From Roseihalotalea indica (GTDB lineage: Bacteria; Bacteroidota; Bacteroidia; Cytophagales; Cyclobacteriaceae): a stretch of DNA of 64,000 nucleotides. Below, piece after piece: positions 36,680-47,268 of the stretch. Where the stretch lies: the NCBI RefSeq assembly GCF_022458895.1, contig NZ_JAINFL010000002.1, positions 248,001-312,000 on the forward strand, written 5' to 3'. Position numbers and translations under genes: made by a program. The first letter of the stretch is position 1. Each line of letters starts with the position of its first letter. The notes beneath the pieces are model-generated. The model saw only the letters and a program-made list of their open reading frames with translations. It did not search any database and was not told where the DNA came from.

Positions 36680-36683
36680 TTTG
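36676..36683 (+). promoter_or_regulatory. candidate promoter -7 box for the giant adhesin gene
   Basis: TATGTTTG fits TAnnTTTG and lies in a 404-bp leader. No TTG is found 19-21 bp upstream; the dyad arm occupies the spacer. Would give a leader of about 225 nt. Confidence 0.4.
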
Positions 36684-36916
36684 TATTATTTCAATTTAGT
36701 ATTAAATAAATTAGATGTTATAGTTTTTCGGCTTGTCAAATTTTTAAACTGACTCTTTGAGTGTAAAGTTGTTTGCTTCTAAACAAATTTTTAAAAACAG
36801 GTAAAGCTTCAGCAAAAGACTATTGTCTTACATACTGAGCTTATGTTGCTTTTTCGCTTCCACTCATTTCGATCCTATTATTGTAGGTGAAATGCTTGAA
36901 AACAAGGAGTGAGAAG

Positions 36917-39900
36917 ATGAAAATACGTTTACTTACCTGGATTTTATCTGCGTTCTTCCTAGTGGGAGCTACGGTTTTTACCCTCGCGCAAACTGGGCCT
37001 GGCGGAGTAGGAAATGCCGATGGAGATGGTGGGCAACCCAAAAATGCATTATGGTTAAAACCAGAAGTTGGTATTACAGAAACTAGCGGAACTATCACGA
37101 CTTGGGAAGATCAATCTGGCAATTCTTGGATCTTTTCTACTTCTGTCAATAGTCCTAATGCTCCAGAGTACATTCCTTCAGAGCTGAATGGCTTACCAGT
37201 GATACGATTTGATGGTAGCAATTCAGAAAGACTAGTTCTTCCTTCGTATAGTGATATGCCCTCCAATGAAATAACCACATTTATTGTAATAAAAGAAGCA
37301 TCAATAGAAGGTTCTGGATCTGGCATAATTTCTTATGCGGTAAGTGGAGAAAGTAATGAGTATTTGTTGTTTAACACTTCTGCCGGTGAGCTGAAAACCT
37401 ATGTTAATAATAGTAACAGTGGTTCAGGAGATTTAACTGGAGGATTTAAAATATTCAGTTCTCAATGGAGAGCTAGCGATGGGCAAGTGGTGCATAGCCT
37501 TAATGGCGCTCTGGAAAGCACTAATAATATTAGTACTTCGCCTATTTCCGCAGGCGGAACACTCGCACTGGGTGGTGAGCAGGATGCCGTTGATGGTGGG
37601 TATGCAACAAATCAGGATCTGGATGGGGATATTGCGGAAATAATAATGTTCAATAGTTATGTGAACAACGCTCAAAAGGTTTTGATAGAAAATTATCTTA
37701 ATGCCAAGTATGGTATTACTATAAGCAACGACTTATATACAGGCGATACTTCACCCGATAATTTTGATTATGATGTCGCAGGTATAGGCTATGATGGCGG
37801 GGATAGTCATACAATAGCTAATTCAGCAGGGTTTGTTGTTTCTACCTATAATGGGTCCCTAGATAGCAACGGTGAGTATTTAATTGTTGGTCACAATAAT
37901 ACGACCAATGCAACAGTTACTTCAGCTTTGCAAAGTGGAGTAGAAGAGCGGTTTGCCCGCACCTGGTATGTAGATGAAACAGGTGCTTTTGATGCTGCTC
38001 TGACTTTCGATTTAGGTGAAGCAATCCCAGGAGGGCAATTTCCTCAAATTGCGAGCGATTATGTCTTACTCTTTAATAATGGCGGCACCTATGACTCAAT
38101 AAATGTTGGTGGAGTCAATAAAAGCATTATTGGCGATCAGATTGTATTTCATGTCACTAATGTCAACTTAACTGACGGGGAATATACACTAGGTACTACA
38201 GATGCTACTAATAGTCCGGTAGCGGGCTTGCCAGGAAGAACCTGGTACAGCTACCAGTCCGGCAATTGGAGCGATCCGGATGTCTGGACGTTAGATGGCA
38301 GTATCTCACCTTTATTGGTTAACCCTGACGATGAAATACCCAATGCTAATGATAATGTGCGTATTACAACAGGTCGTACTGTTACAATAGATTTAGATAA
38401 TGTTACTCTTGCTTCAATAGAGGTAATTGGTCGTCTAAATGTTGCTGCTACTAGTGGGCATAATTTTACAACGATTGTTGGGAGTGGTCGTATTCGGATA
38501 GCAGGCAACGGAGGAATTGAGAATTTTCCAGCAGGCAATGCTACTGCCTTTGCCGATGCTACCGATGGCGGTACGCTGGAGATTTATGGTTCAACCAATG
38601 TAGCTATTACTCAGCCACATATATTTAATGATGTGGTGATCGCAATGGATGATGTGACAGATGTAGTTACATTGTTAAGCGACTTAACTGTAAACGGTAA
38701 TTTACAACTACAAAGTGGGAATTTTCGGATCAATGACAACAGTGCTACTACCAGTCTAACTATGGTGATATATGGTGAGTACACTATTGGTGCTGGTGCA
38801 GAACAAACGGTTGGCACTGCCAATGTTCGGCATGAATTTAACTTCTATGGAGACTTTACTAATAATGGCACAGCGTATTTCTCTCAACGCACCAGCCAGA
38901 TTGTAGGAAGCGAAGCGACTGACGGTATTATAGATGCCAACTTTTTAACGGATAATGCAGACCAACAGATAAGTGTTAATGCACTTACCTATTTTTACCG
39001 AATTGTCTGTGACAAAGGAAGCGACCAAACGTATATTCTTGATTTACAAACGAATAGCACAACCAATTTTGTACTTACCGGTCCGGTTAATTACAATGTA
39101 GATACGGATGTAGACAGCGAATCCGATAACTCAAATGCATTAGCTTTGATTAATGGTACTATTAAAATTGGGGCAGATGTAGTGATAAATCCATTAAATA
39201 ATACAGGAAATTATTCTATTGGCTCTAATGGTCGCTTGTGGATAGACGGAGGAACTGTGACCAAAACCGGAGGGGCAGCGGTAGTGCCTTATGGAACTGT
39301 AGAAATTTCAGATGGGCAATTAATTATTACTTCAGGCAGTGGAGTAACCACAAGAGGTACTGGGCAATTCAGGTGTTCCGGTGGAACAGTTGCTATCCCT
39401 CAGTTTCGTACCTCTATTCTGGGAGCTGGTCAAATTGGCGGCTATGATCAAAGTGGAGGTATTGTTACTATAGGTGATTTTAGCCCGAACGCTGATTTTC
39501 CCGGCTTAGGCCTTCCCACTAATAGTGCTAGTGCTAGTAATGACTATTATACTTTCTCATTGACCTACAACGATAATAGCTTTATTATGTCTGGAGGAAC
39601 CCTTACTGTGCGAGATGCCAGTAGTAAAGGGCTAATTTTTGTCAATAGTGATCCTGGCAATGTAAACGTGACCGGAGGTACAATAGTGGCCGAATCCAGT
39701 AATACGAGCCTAGCCAAAATTACCTCACGGGCACCATTCTACGATTTATTCGTTACCAATACAATTAATAGCACAAATACTAATGTTAAAATAGCTATAG
39801 CAACGGGTTCTTCGGGTACAGGAGGTGGTGAGCGAACAATTACCGATCCAGACCTGCGTATATTGAATAACCTGACCCTGCAAACAGGCACTACCCGTGC

Positions 39901-42900
39901 TACCGGTGGTAATACTTATGGTACCTATCTGGATTTCTGCCCTAGCGGTACCTGTACCAACCTGGAGGTAGGCCGTGATTTAACGATAGAGGATAATGCC
40001 GTATTGGATATATTTTCTGGCTCTGCAAATAATGTAGGTAGCAGTACCGTTACCTTCAATAGGTCTCTTCCAGGGACGCTTTATATTGGTGACATTACTA
40101 CATACCAAAGAAGTCTAACTGGTTATGACGATCCCGAAGGCAACGAAGCTTATCAACGATGGGAGCACCCTTTCTATAATATAGTGATTGATAAGCCGGG
40201 CGATACTCTTACGCTTGCTGCGAAAAACCCTATTAATAGCGGTTCTTCCAGTTTTAAAGTTAGTGGTGGAAAGAATGTTGGCTCCTGGCGCAACAACATA
40301 CTATTAGTAACAAATAGCTTTACTCTGACCGAAGGCAGTGTGCTAAATCAGCTTGACGATGACCCTTCCTTAGGTTATAGTATTAGACTTTACGGCAGCG
40401 ATATTACTAACCATGGTACCTTTTTCATCTATGAAGATGGGGTAACTCCTAAAAATGCCCAGATTAAGTTTAGAGTTGGAGGTGGTGATATAAATCTGAA
40501 TACCATCGATGGCGCGGAGTTTGGAAACATACGGATAAACTCAGGTACGAATACGGTTTTCCTGACAAGTGATGTATATATGCGCCGACTTGAATTCCGG
40601 TTTGGTCTCATTGACTTAGGTACACATAATCTGAAAGTAGATGTTCTTGATGTAAATCACCAGAGCGGTGAAACACTTTCGGCTGATGGTAACCGGATAT
40701 TTAGTACTCAGGATATGTTTATCATGGCGGGTAATGCTTCTGATGGAGGATTGTCATTAAAGGTTGATAAAAATATTGATACTGGTTTTCCTGAATATGA
40801 AGGGAATTCAGTAATTGAGTATTACAGCAGTGATTGGCTATGGTTCCCTATCGGTACCAATGCTAACGCTACTCTACGCTACACCCCGGCGATATGTTAT
40901 ATTAATACACACGGAATTTATACCGGAGATGAATATATTACAGTGCGTGTAGTAGATAGCGAATTGCAAACCACGGATCTATCAGCCGGTGATATACTGA
41001 GCTATTACTGGAATGTAGACCATGAAGGGTTTGATGCTGCTGAGGAGCCGCAAGTTTCCTGGTTATTTCAGTATGCGGATAGTGATGTGGGCGGAGGTGA
41101 CGAAACTAGTTATGTGCCTGGCAAAGTCTTAGATAGCGGGTTATATACCCGCTCTGATGAGGGAAGCAATCTGGCAATAAAAGATGGAGGAGGTAGTGGA
41201 AACGGAGGAGATATTTTAGGGGCTAATCCTCGTAACATCATTATTTTTAACGGTATTGGTAGTGACGCCTCTCCAGATGCTAACGATGATATAGATAATG
41301 GGACGGGTGATAATGTTTTTCAGAATGGACCTATAGTAGATGACCAATGGGATCAGGCATTTTCTATTCCGCCAGGTTTTACACTAGAGCAGGCAAATTA
41401 TACTGCTGGTGTGGCTGCTAGATTTATTGGAACTCCTGAAACTTATTATGTAAGAGTTACAAACGGATATAGTAGCTCTGTGGCAGGTGTAGATGCCTGG
41501 AATAATGGTAACAATTGGTCTTTTACTTCTCATACAGGAGCTGCGGCTGGTGATTATCCTCAGGCAGGCGATATCGCTATTATTCGTGCTTTTGCCACTT
41601 CTGGAGAAAGGAAAGTAGTATTGGGTATTGGGAATTACTCTGGAGATGCAGGAGTAGATGTGGAAGTTGCAAAATTAATTCTTGAGCAAGAAAATGTAAA
41701 TGAAGCCCCTACTGCAGGCAACCGTCTAATGATAGCTGAAGATGCAAGCGTAGATTTTGGGGTGGTAGAAGGAGATGCTACATTCCAGGTTTTTTTAACA
41801 AGCACAAACACTCCTTCATTCAACGATACTGATTTTGGCAACTTTGTTTCAAGAGCAGATGATGGTGCTAGATTTCTCTTCTTTGGAAACTCAGACGGAA
41901 CACTCACATTGCCATCGGAGATAACGGAATATCCCAATGTCAGATTTGAAGGAAACAACAACGTAGCTATCGACAGATTTTTTGAGTTTCCTGGGGAGGC
42001 AACAGTAAGAAATCTGCTTGTCGATAGCCGGGCTACTTTTCGGATAATACAAAACTTAACTGTTACAGGTGATTTTCAGGTAGGCGCATACAGGCAAGGT
42101 TTTGTGCAATTTGACGGCACGAATGGGGAGGTTGAAGTAGTAGTGGAAAATGATTTCTTGTTAAGAAGTGACAATGGAAATAGAGTTTTCGTCAACGATT
42201 CTGGTGCTGGTCTGGAACATACGTTAGCGGTTAAAGGAAACATTGATATTGATAACAATACAGCTACCGAATTTGATCTCTATACAAACTTGGCGGGGGG
42301 CGATAATGTCACCTTGGAATTGAGTACGGTTGTTAATGCTGCCAAAGAATGGAATAATAATGATGATATTATTCCGGAATTATATAGAGTTGTTATGAAT
42401 GGCGGATCAGACATTACAACTTCCTTTACTGTTAACACAGATGTTACTCTACCGACAGCTACCGCTTCGTTTCACCCATTAGAGATTTTGAACGGTAATT
42501 TGATATTAAACCATACAGATATAGATATTACCATTGCCAATGGATCTAATTTTTATCTCCCTAATACTAGCAATGCATCTGCTTCTTCTGGCTCCGGTGG
42601 TTTAGAAATACAGCAGGGAACTTTGAGAGTGGATGGTGACAATACTGGAATCTTGCTGGATGGTTTGCTGCGCATCAGTGGCGGAGAGTTAGATATGGAC
42701 GATGCCTCTAATAACGGCAACAATTTTATTCAGTATACCTCTTCTGGCAATGCCGAGTTAGAGATTAGTGCTGGAACTCTTACTGTTGGCTCTCATATTC
42801 GGCGTAGTACGGCAAATAGCTCCGGGGTGCTGAAGTATCGCCAGACCGGAGGTACTGTTGAGGTAGGAAGCCAGAGTGGGCCACTTAACAACAGAGGGAT

Positions 42901-45900
42901 GTTTGAAGTGCTTAATAGCGGTAGTGAGTTTACTCTGACAGGTGGCAACTTTACCATCCTTCGCCAAAACGGTAACAATCCAACTGTAGCTTCGCTGCTA
43001 TTAGAACCGGATGTTTATGATATTACCGGGTCTACCATTTATCTGGCGGGAGCAAGTACTACTTCCGGACAGACTATTTCGGTAAACTCAGCTATTCCGC
43101 TCAATAATTTAAGGGTTGATAATACCAGTACTAATAATCCAATAGCACAACTTACAGGAAGACCTCTGACGGTGAATGGTGTTTTGACTATTAATTCGGG
43201 AGCTACTTTTGATGCTGATGGGTGGGGTTTGAATTTAAATGGTGACTTTGTTACTGACGGTACATTTACTGCAAATGGTAATACCACTACGTTTGGCGGG
43301 AGCAGTGCGCAAGAGATCAGTGGTAGTTTAGAGCCAACCTTTTACAAAATGGTTAAATCTTCTACCAGTACGCTGACGGTATCAGGCACAGATATTACTA
43401 TTGCTAATGATTTTGAATTGTTAGACGGTACTTTAGACGATGGCGGGCAAACTATTACATTACAAGGGAATATGGTTCATAATGGTTTGCATACCACCTC
43501 ATTAACAGGAGGAGAAGGTATTGTGTTTGCCGGAAGTAATCAGCAGCAACTTACGCGTAGCAGCAGTGGAACCAGTATTTTCGGTAAGCTAACGATTAAC
43601 AACGGTCAGGGGGTTATTATTCCTGATGGTAATGGGTATAATTTTACTATTAATGAAGCTTTAAGACTTCGGGCGGGTGTTTTTGATGTAGGAAGTAGCT
43701 TACTGACGGTTACTGCGAGTGCTGGTATTGAGGAGGTGAATACATTTGGTACAAATAATATGATCCAAACCAATAGCTCATTTACGGATAACGGGGTAAG
43801 AAGAGAATTTAATACAATTTCATCAACAACGGCTTTAATCTTTCCTGTAGGTCAATCTAAATATACCCCGGTAGTGTTTGACATTACTTCAAGCGATGCC
43901 GGTAGCCTGACCGTTCGCCCGGCTAACGAAATCCATCCTAGTATTATAAATGATTCGGAAGCACCAGACACAGAGATAGTGGATGCTGATAACGTACTAC
44001 AGTATCACTGGATTGTTAAAGCAAATAGCATTAGCAGTTTCAATGCAAAAGCCACCATGACCTATAACCAGGCTGATGTTAAGGTAGCAGATGGTTTAGA
44101 AAGCAATTATATCCCCGCCTACATTTACGAGAACGATACTTATTGGGATAAGACGCTTCCAACTACTAACATTAATACTATTGCTAACACTATTGAATTT
44201 CCTTTTACTAGTGCAGGAGATGCTAATATTACCGGAGATTATACTGCTGGTATACCTAATGCTATTCCTGATGAAGTGCCAACATACGAAACTACAGGTA
44301 CGGGCGGAGACTTTACAGCCAGTACTACCTGGAATCCAGTTGGATCAGCTCCGGCAATAACAGACGGAGTTGGGCCGTTAGGTGCTATCATTGTAGTGAA
44401 GAACGGAGATGTACTTACACTAGACGAAAACAGTGCCCGTATCTATCGTACTGAGATCGAAGGGGGTAGTACCATTGTTGTTGATGGTACCATAGGACAC
44501 CGTCTAGGGATTGTGACCGGTAGTGGTGATATAAGAATAGTGAGCAATACTAGTAGTGCTGTATTGCCATCTGGCTTTTATGAAGACTTTTTCAGTTGCA
44601 CAGGCGGGGGGTTAGAATATGATGGTACAGGAAGTTACGATATCTTAGGAGGTGTTACATCGGTAAGAAACCTGACATTGAGTGGTTCGGGAAACCGTAC
44701 ACTACCAAGCAACGATGTAACTGTCTGTAACGATTTAACCGTAGATGGCCCTATTGTTGAAAATGCCAATGACCGTACTGTCAATGTGCAAAACGACTTA
44801 ATTGTTAATAGTGGTACATATGATAATCGTGGAGGTATGCTAACTGTTTCAAACGATCTCAACATCAATGGTGGAGCATTTAGTGGCGGAACTGGCGATC
44901 AAACAATTAATGGTAATATTACCCTTGCATCAGGCTCAATTACCGTAGGCACAGATAACACATTAAGTGTAGGAGGTGACATAACCTATAGTAGTGGAAC
45001 TTTCCAGGGAGGTAGTGGAAATGCCATATTAGAACTGAATGGTAGCGTTACCCAGGCAATTAATGGCAATTTTACTGGAGCAAATGGCTTTCATCGCCTT
45101 CAGATTAATAATGCGAGTGGCATAAGCATTTCTGGAAACGTTGATGTAGCTGATGAGCTAATCTTAGATAATGGTATTGTTACTACCAATAGCAACACCT
45201 TCACCCTGGCCCAGACCGCTACAGTAAATCCTACGGGAGGTAGTAGCAATTCCTATATCAATGGGCGATTACATAAAGTGATAGCAAGTGGAGGAGGTTT
45301 TATTTTCCCAGTAGGTAGTGGTACCCGTTACGGAAAAATTGGTATATCTTCAGTAGTAGGCGTAACAGAAACATGGTATGCAGAATATTACAATGCTAAT
45401 GCAGTAAACCAAGGCGCTGTAGCTAATTTTACGGCAACTAATGCAACTACCACCGAAACTATTAGTGAAAATGAGTACTGGATTGTTGGTGACAACGCTC
45501 CTTCGGTGGGTACGCTATCGGCATACGTTGAATTGCGCTGGGATGCAAGCAGTGATGTATCTGCTAATTCAGCCGACCACTCCGAACTGCATGTTGTTGC
45601 TTGGGACTCAGGTAGTTCATCCTGGGATGATTTCGGTGGGACTGGCCATAGCCAAATTACCCAAACTTTTAAAAGCTTATCCAGGATATCTTTTTCCGAA
45701 AATGTGGTTACCCTTGGCTCTGGTACTGCAGCAAATCCTCTACCTGTAGAACTGTTAAACTTCACAGCGCAGACCAAAGAAGATCAGGTTGTACTATCAT
45801 GGCAGACTGCTTCTGAAACTGATAATGATTTTTTTGAGGTACAAAGGTCTGGTAATGGCTCAGAATGGGAGGTAATTGGTACTATAGAGGGGGCAGGATA

Positions 45901-46309
45901 TAGCATTTCACTGCTAGATTATCGGTTTACTGATTCAGAACCCTTACCCGGAACGAATTACTATCGCTTACGCCAAGTCGATTTTAATGGTATGTTTGAG
46001 TATTCTCAGGTGCGAAGTACTGTATACGATTACTCATCTGTAAATGTCCATGTTGTAGAAGTCAGGGTTTATCCAAATCCCGCCGAGGGTGCTTTCAATG
46101 TGCAGGTGAAAGGGCTTACTGGTAATGATCCTGTTACTGTGAAGTTGATTGATCTATTCGGTCAAACTTACGAATACACACAAACTACGGGTGAGGCATT
46201 ATCCCGAGGGGTACCCATAAACCAGAAGGGCTCTTTAGCATCCGGATTATATTTTGTTAATATTCAGCAGGGCAATATTACCTTGCAACGGAAGCTGATT
46301 ATCCGGTAG
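36917..46309 (+). CDS. giant T9SS-secreted adhesin-like protein
   Basis: About 3,130 aa. ATG 36917 is chosen over GTG 36887 because it starts a clean signal peptide (LLTWILSAFFLVGATVFTLAQ) after a GAGAAG ribosome site. Residues 45-265 form a LamG/concanavalin-like domain (WLKPEVGI ... DLDGDIAEIIMFNSYV). Then three rounds of similar layout: header (TWYSYQSGNWSDPDVW about 441; DAWNNGNNWSFTS about 1527; TASTTWNPVG about 2465), long Gly/Asn/Thr-rich beta-helix, and closing module (WFPIGT about 1304; IFPVGQSKYTPV about 2305; IFPVGSGTRYGKI about 2793). An FN3-like unit (LPVELLNFTAQTKEDQVVLSWQ) and a T9SS sorting domain (VYPNPAEG ... LASGLYFVNI ... QRKLIIR) end it. Role inferred: surface adhesion or gliding-related matrix. 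Confidence 0.9.
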   Translation: MKIRLLTWILSAFFLVGATVFTLAQTGPGGVGNADGDGGQPKNALWLKPEVGITETSGTITTWEDQSGNSWIFSTSVNSPNAPEYIPSELNGLPVIRFDGSNSERLVLPSYSDMPSNEITTFIVIKEASIEGSGSGIISYAVSGESNEYLLFNTSAGELKTYVNNSNSGSGDLTGGFKIFSSQWRASDGQVVHSLNGALESTNNISTSPISAGGTLALGGEQDAVDGGYATNQDLDGDIAEIIMFNSYVNNAQKVLIENYLNAKYGITISNDLYTGDTSPDNFDYDVAGIGYDGGDSHTIANSAGFVVSTYNGSLDSNGEYLIVGHNNTTNATVTSALQSGVEERFARTWYVDETGAFDAALTFDLGEAIPGGQFPQIASDYVLLFNNGGTYDSINVGGVNKSIIGDQIVFHVTNVNLTDGEYTLGTTDATNSPVAGLPGRTWYSYQSGNWSDPDVWTLDGSISPLLVNPDDEIPNANDNVRITTGRTVTIDLDNVTLASIEVIGRLNVAATSGHNFTTIVGSGRIRIAGNGGIENFPAGNATAFADATDGGTLEIYGSTNVAITQPHIFNDVVIAMDDVTDVVTLLSDLTVNGNLQLQSGNFRINDNSATTSLTMVIYGEYTIGAGAEQTVGTANVRHEFNFYGDFTNNGTAYFSQRTSQIVGSEATDGIIDANFLTDNADQQISVNALTYFYRIVCDKGSDQTYILDLQTNSTTNFVLTGPVNYNVDTDVDSESDNSNALALINGTIKIGADVVINPLNNTGNYSIGSNGRLWIDGGTVTKTGGAAVVPYGTVEISDGQLIITSGSGVTTRGTGQFRCSGGTVAIPQFRTSILGAGQIGGYDQSGGIVTIGDFSPNADFPGLGLPTNSASASNDYYTFSLTYNDNSFIMSGGTLTVRDASSKGLIFVNSDPGNVNVTGGTIVAESSNTSLAKITSRAPFYDLFVTNTINSTNTNVKIAIATGSSGTGGGERTITDPDLRILNNLTLQTGTTRATGGNTYGTYLDFCPSGTCTNLEVGRDLTIEDNAVLDIFSGSANNVGSSTVTFNRSLPGTLYIGDITTYQRSLTGYDDPEGNEAYQRWEHPFYNIVIDKPGDTLTLAAKNPINSGSSSFKVSGGKNVGSWRNNILLVTNSFTLTEGSVLNQLDDDPSLGYSIRLYGSDITNHGTFFIYEDGVTPKNAQIKFRVGGGDINLNTIDGAEFGNIRINSGTNTVFLTSDVYMRRLEFRFGLIDLGTHNLKVDVLDVNHQSGETLSADGNRIFSTQDMFIMAGNASDGGLSLKVDKNIDTGFPEYEGNSVIEYYSSDWLWFPIGTNANATLRYTPAICYINTHGIYTGDEYITVRVVDSELQTTDLSAGDILSYYWNVDHEGFDAAEEPQVSWLFQYADSDVGGGDETSYVPGKVLDSGLYTRSDEGSNLAIKDGGGSGNGGDILGANPRNIIIFNGIGSDASPDANDDIDNGTGDNVFQNGPIVDDQWDQAFSIPPGFTLEQANYTAGVAARFIGTPETYYVRVTNGYSSSVAGVDAWNNGNNWSFTSHTGAAAGDYPQAGDIAIIRAFATSGERKVVLGIGNYSGDAGVDVEVAKLILEQENVNEAPTAGNRLMIAEDASVDFGVVEGDATFQVFLTSTNTPSFNDTDFGNFVSRADDGARFLFFGNSDGTLTLPSEITEYPNVRFEGNNNVAIDRFFEFPGEATVRNLLVDSRATFRIIQNLTVTGDFQVGAYRQGFVQFDGTNGEVEVVVENDFLLRSDNGNRVFVNDSGAGLEHTLAVKGNIDIDNNTATEFDLYTNLAGGDNVTLELSTVVNAAKEWNNNDDIIPELYRVVMNGGSDITTSFTVNTDVTLPTATASFHPLEILNGNLILNHTDIDITIANGSNFYLPNTSNASASSGSGGLEIQQGTLRVDGDNTGILLDGLLRISGGELDMDDASNNGNNFIQYTSSGNAELEISAGTLTVGSHIRRSTANSSGVLKYRQTGGTVEVGSQSGPLNNRGMFEVLNSGSEFTLTGGNFTILRQNGNNPTVASLLLEPDVYDITGSTIYLAGASTTSGQTISVNSAIPLNNLRVDNTSTNNPIAQLTGRPLTVNGVLTINSGATFDADGWGLNLNGDFVTDGTFTANGNTTTFGGSSAQEISGSLEPTFYKMVKSSTSTLTVSGTDITIANDFELLDGTLDDGGQTITLQGNMVHNGLHTTSLTGGEGIVFAGSNQQQLTRSSSGTSIFGKLTINNGQGVIIPDGNGYNFTINEALRLRAGVFDVGSSLLTVTASAGIEEVNTFGTNNMIQTNSSFTDNGVRREFNTISSTTALIFPVGQSKYTPVVFDITSSDAGSLTVRPANEIHPSIINDSEAPDTEIVDADNVLQYHWIVKANSISSFNAKATMTYNQADVKVADGLESNYIPAYIYENDTYWDKTLPTTNINTIANTIEFPFTSAGDANITGDYTAGIPNAIPDEVPTYETTGTGGDFTASTTWNPVGSAPAITDGVGPLGAIIVVKNGDVLTLDENSARIYRTEIEGGSTIVVDGTIGHRLGIVTGSGDIRIVSNTSSAVLPSGFYEDFFSCTGGGLEYDGTGSYDILGGVTSVRNLTLSGSGNRTLPSNDVTVCNDLTVDGPIVENANDRTVNVQNDLIVNSGTYDNRGGMLTVSNDLNINGGAFSGGTGDQTINGNITLASGSITVGTDNTLSVGGDITYSSGTFQGGSGNAILELNGSVTQAINGNFTGANGFHRLQINNASGISISGNVDVADELILDNGIVTTNSNTFTLAQTATVNPTGGSSNSYINGRLHKVIASGGGFIFPVGSGTRYGKIGISSVVGVTETWYAEYYNANAVNQGAVANFTATNATTTETISENEYWIVGDNAPSVGTLSAYVELRWDASSDVSANSADHSELHVVAWDSGSSSWDDFGGTGHSQITQTFKSLSRISFSENVVTLGSGTAANPLPVELLNFTAQTKEDQVVLSWQTASETDNDFFEVQRSGNGSEWEVIGTIEGAGYSISLLDYRFTDSEPLPGTNYYRLRQVDFNGMFEYSQVRSTVYDYSSVNVHVVEVRVYPNPAEGAFNVQVKGLTGNDPVTVKLIDLFGQTYEYTQTTGEALSRGVPINQKGSLASGLYFVNIQQGNITLQRKLIIR

Positions 46310-46330
46310 ACAAGACTAGCAGTATATGAT

Positions 46331-46367
46331 AAAACCCCGCCCAAAAACTAGTCTGGGTGGGGTTTTT
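46331..46367. terminator. bidirectional intrinsic terminator
   Basis: AAAACCCCGCCCA (46331-46343) pairs with TGGGTGGGGTTTT (46354-46366), 13 bp with one G-T wobble, flanked by A and T runs. It serves the convergent giant gene and the barrel-protein gene. Confidence 0.9.
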
Positions 46368-46396
46368 ACTGAAAATCGGATGATCAAAACAATTTG

Positions 46397-47092
46397 TTAA
46401 AATAAGCCGATGGTCAATCCTACTTTAAAATTATTTGTCTTAGGGCCTTCACCAGGGGTAAAAAACTCGGAAAGCATGTATTGTCCGGTCAGGGTAATTC
46501 CTCGGAAACCTACTTTAGCATGCACGCCATAGCGCCAAGGGTTCAGGTTATACCGGCGTTTAAACTTATCTTCTTCAGCAATACCGTTGTCTTCGTATTT
46601 TATTTTAGTATAAGAGTTAATAAGCCTCCCAGCTTTTCCTCCTACCGCTACCGTGAATCCTCGGTAATCTTCTTTAGAGAAGAAGCGAAATTCCAGCGGA
46701 ATATCAATATAATGGGTAGACAGTTGCGTTTTCTGTAAAGATGGATAAACCGCGTTATCTAAAGCGATAATACTGGTAGAGTCCTGTGTATCATTTAATG
46801 TAACTCCATTCTTGAAGCTGTAATTCTCAAAACCAAGTCCCAGACCAGCATGAACGGAAAACTTAGATTCACCGATCGGAATAGGATGTAAATAATAGAT
46901 ATCAAATCCACGCGATCCCCAAATGCGTAGATCCATAGTATCGGGAGCATTTTGCAAAAAGTTAAAGCCGAAATCTACCAAAAGCATACCCGGCAAATCA
47001 GGCTGAGCCCCTTCGTAGGTAGTGCTCTGTTGAGCATACGTATATAGGCTGGTAGTAAAGAAAAAGACAACTGCAAAAAAGAGTGGTTTCAT
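46397..47092 (-). CDS. outer-membrane beta-barrel protein
   Basis: 231 aa with a signal peptide (LFFAVVFFFTTSLYTYAQ). Alternating amphipathic strands such as SKFSVHAGLGLGFENYSF, HYIDIPLEFRFF, GFTVAVGGKAGRLI and YGVHAKVGFRGITLTGQYML, ending in the hydrophobic FKVGLTIGLF, are typical of porin-family/OmpA-like barrels (outer_membrane_beta-brl group). ATG 47092 is used: the open frame up to 47296 would overlap the divergently placed tRNA. Converges on the giant gene; function unknown. Confidence 0.85.
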   Translation of the reverse strand: MKPLFFAVVFFFTTSLYTYAQQSTTYEGAQPDLPGMLLVDFGFNFLQNAPDTMDLRIWGSRGFDIYYLHPIPIGESKFSVHAGLGLGFENYSFKNGVTLNDTQDSTSIIALDNAVYPSLQKTQLSTHYIDIPLEFRFFSKEDYRGFTVAVGGKAGRLINSYTKIKYEDNGIAEEDKFKRRYNLNPWRYGVHAKVGFRGITLTGQYMLSEFFTPGEGPKTNNFKVGLTIGLF

Positions 47093-47218
47093 AAAATATA
47101 ACACGTCAAAATGGTTTTTACTGACACTTCTCTTAGTAATTCGTCCGCAAAGGTATAAGAATTCTGCTTGGAATGAGACACTCCGTAGAAAAACGAATGT
47201 TTCTTTACGAGATTGTTC

Positions 47219-47250
47219 TTGCCTAAAAGGTAAATTATTGTTTATCTTTG
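47219..47250 (+). promoter_or_regulatory. promoter of tRNA-Arg
   Basis: TTG (47219-47221), 21-bp spacer, TATCTTTG (47243-47250), a full match to the Bacteroidota TTG-N19..21-TAnnTTTG promoter, 18 bp before the tRNA 5' end. Confidence 0.7.
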
Positions 47251-47268
47251 CATTCCGATTATACGGAC

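Larger units (their letters stand above)
36513..36916. other. AT-rich leader of the giant adhesin gene
   Basis: 404 bp between dnaE and the giant gene. Contains a 16-bp inverted repeat, an internal palindrome and a TAnnTTTG box, listed separately. No small gene seen. Confidence 0.6.

Noticed and set aside
45388..45777. 129-codon minus-strand frame inside the giant gene
   Set aside because: Shadow caused by Ser/Thr/Gly-rich codons of the coding strand; the plus frame is continuous to the sorting domain.
36917..46309. Tandem repeats in the giant gene as a possible CRISPR or DNA repeat array
   Set aside because: Similarity is at protein level only; there are no regularly spaced identical DNA repeats.
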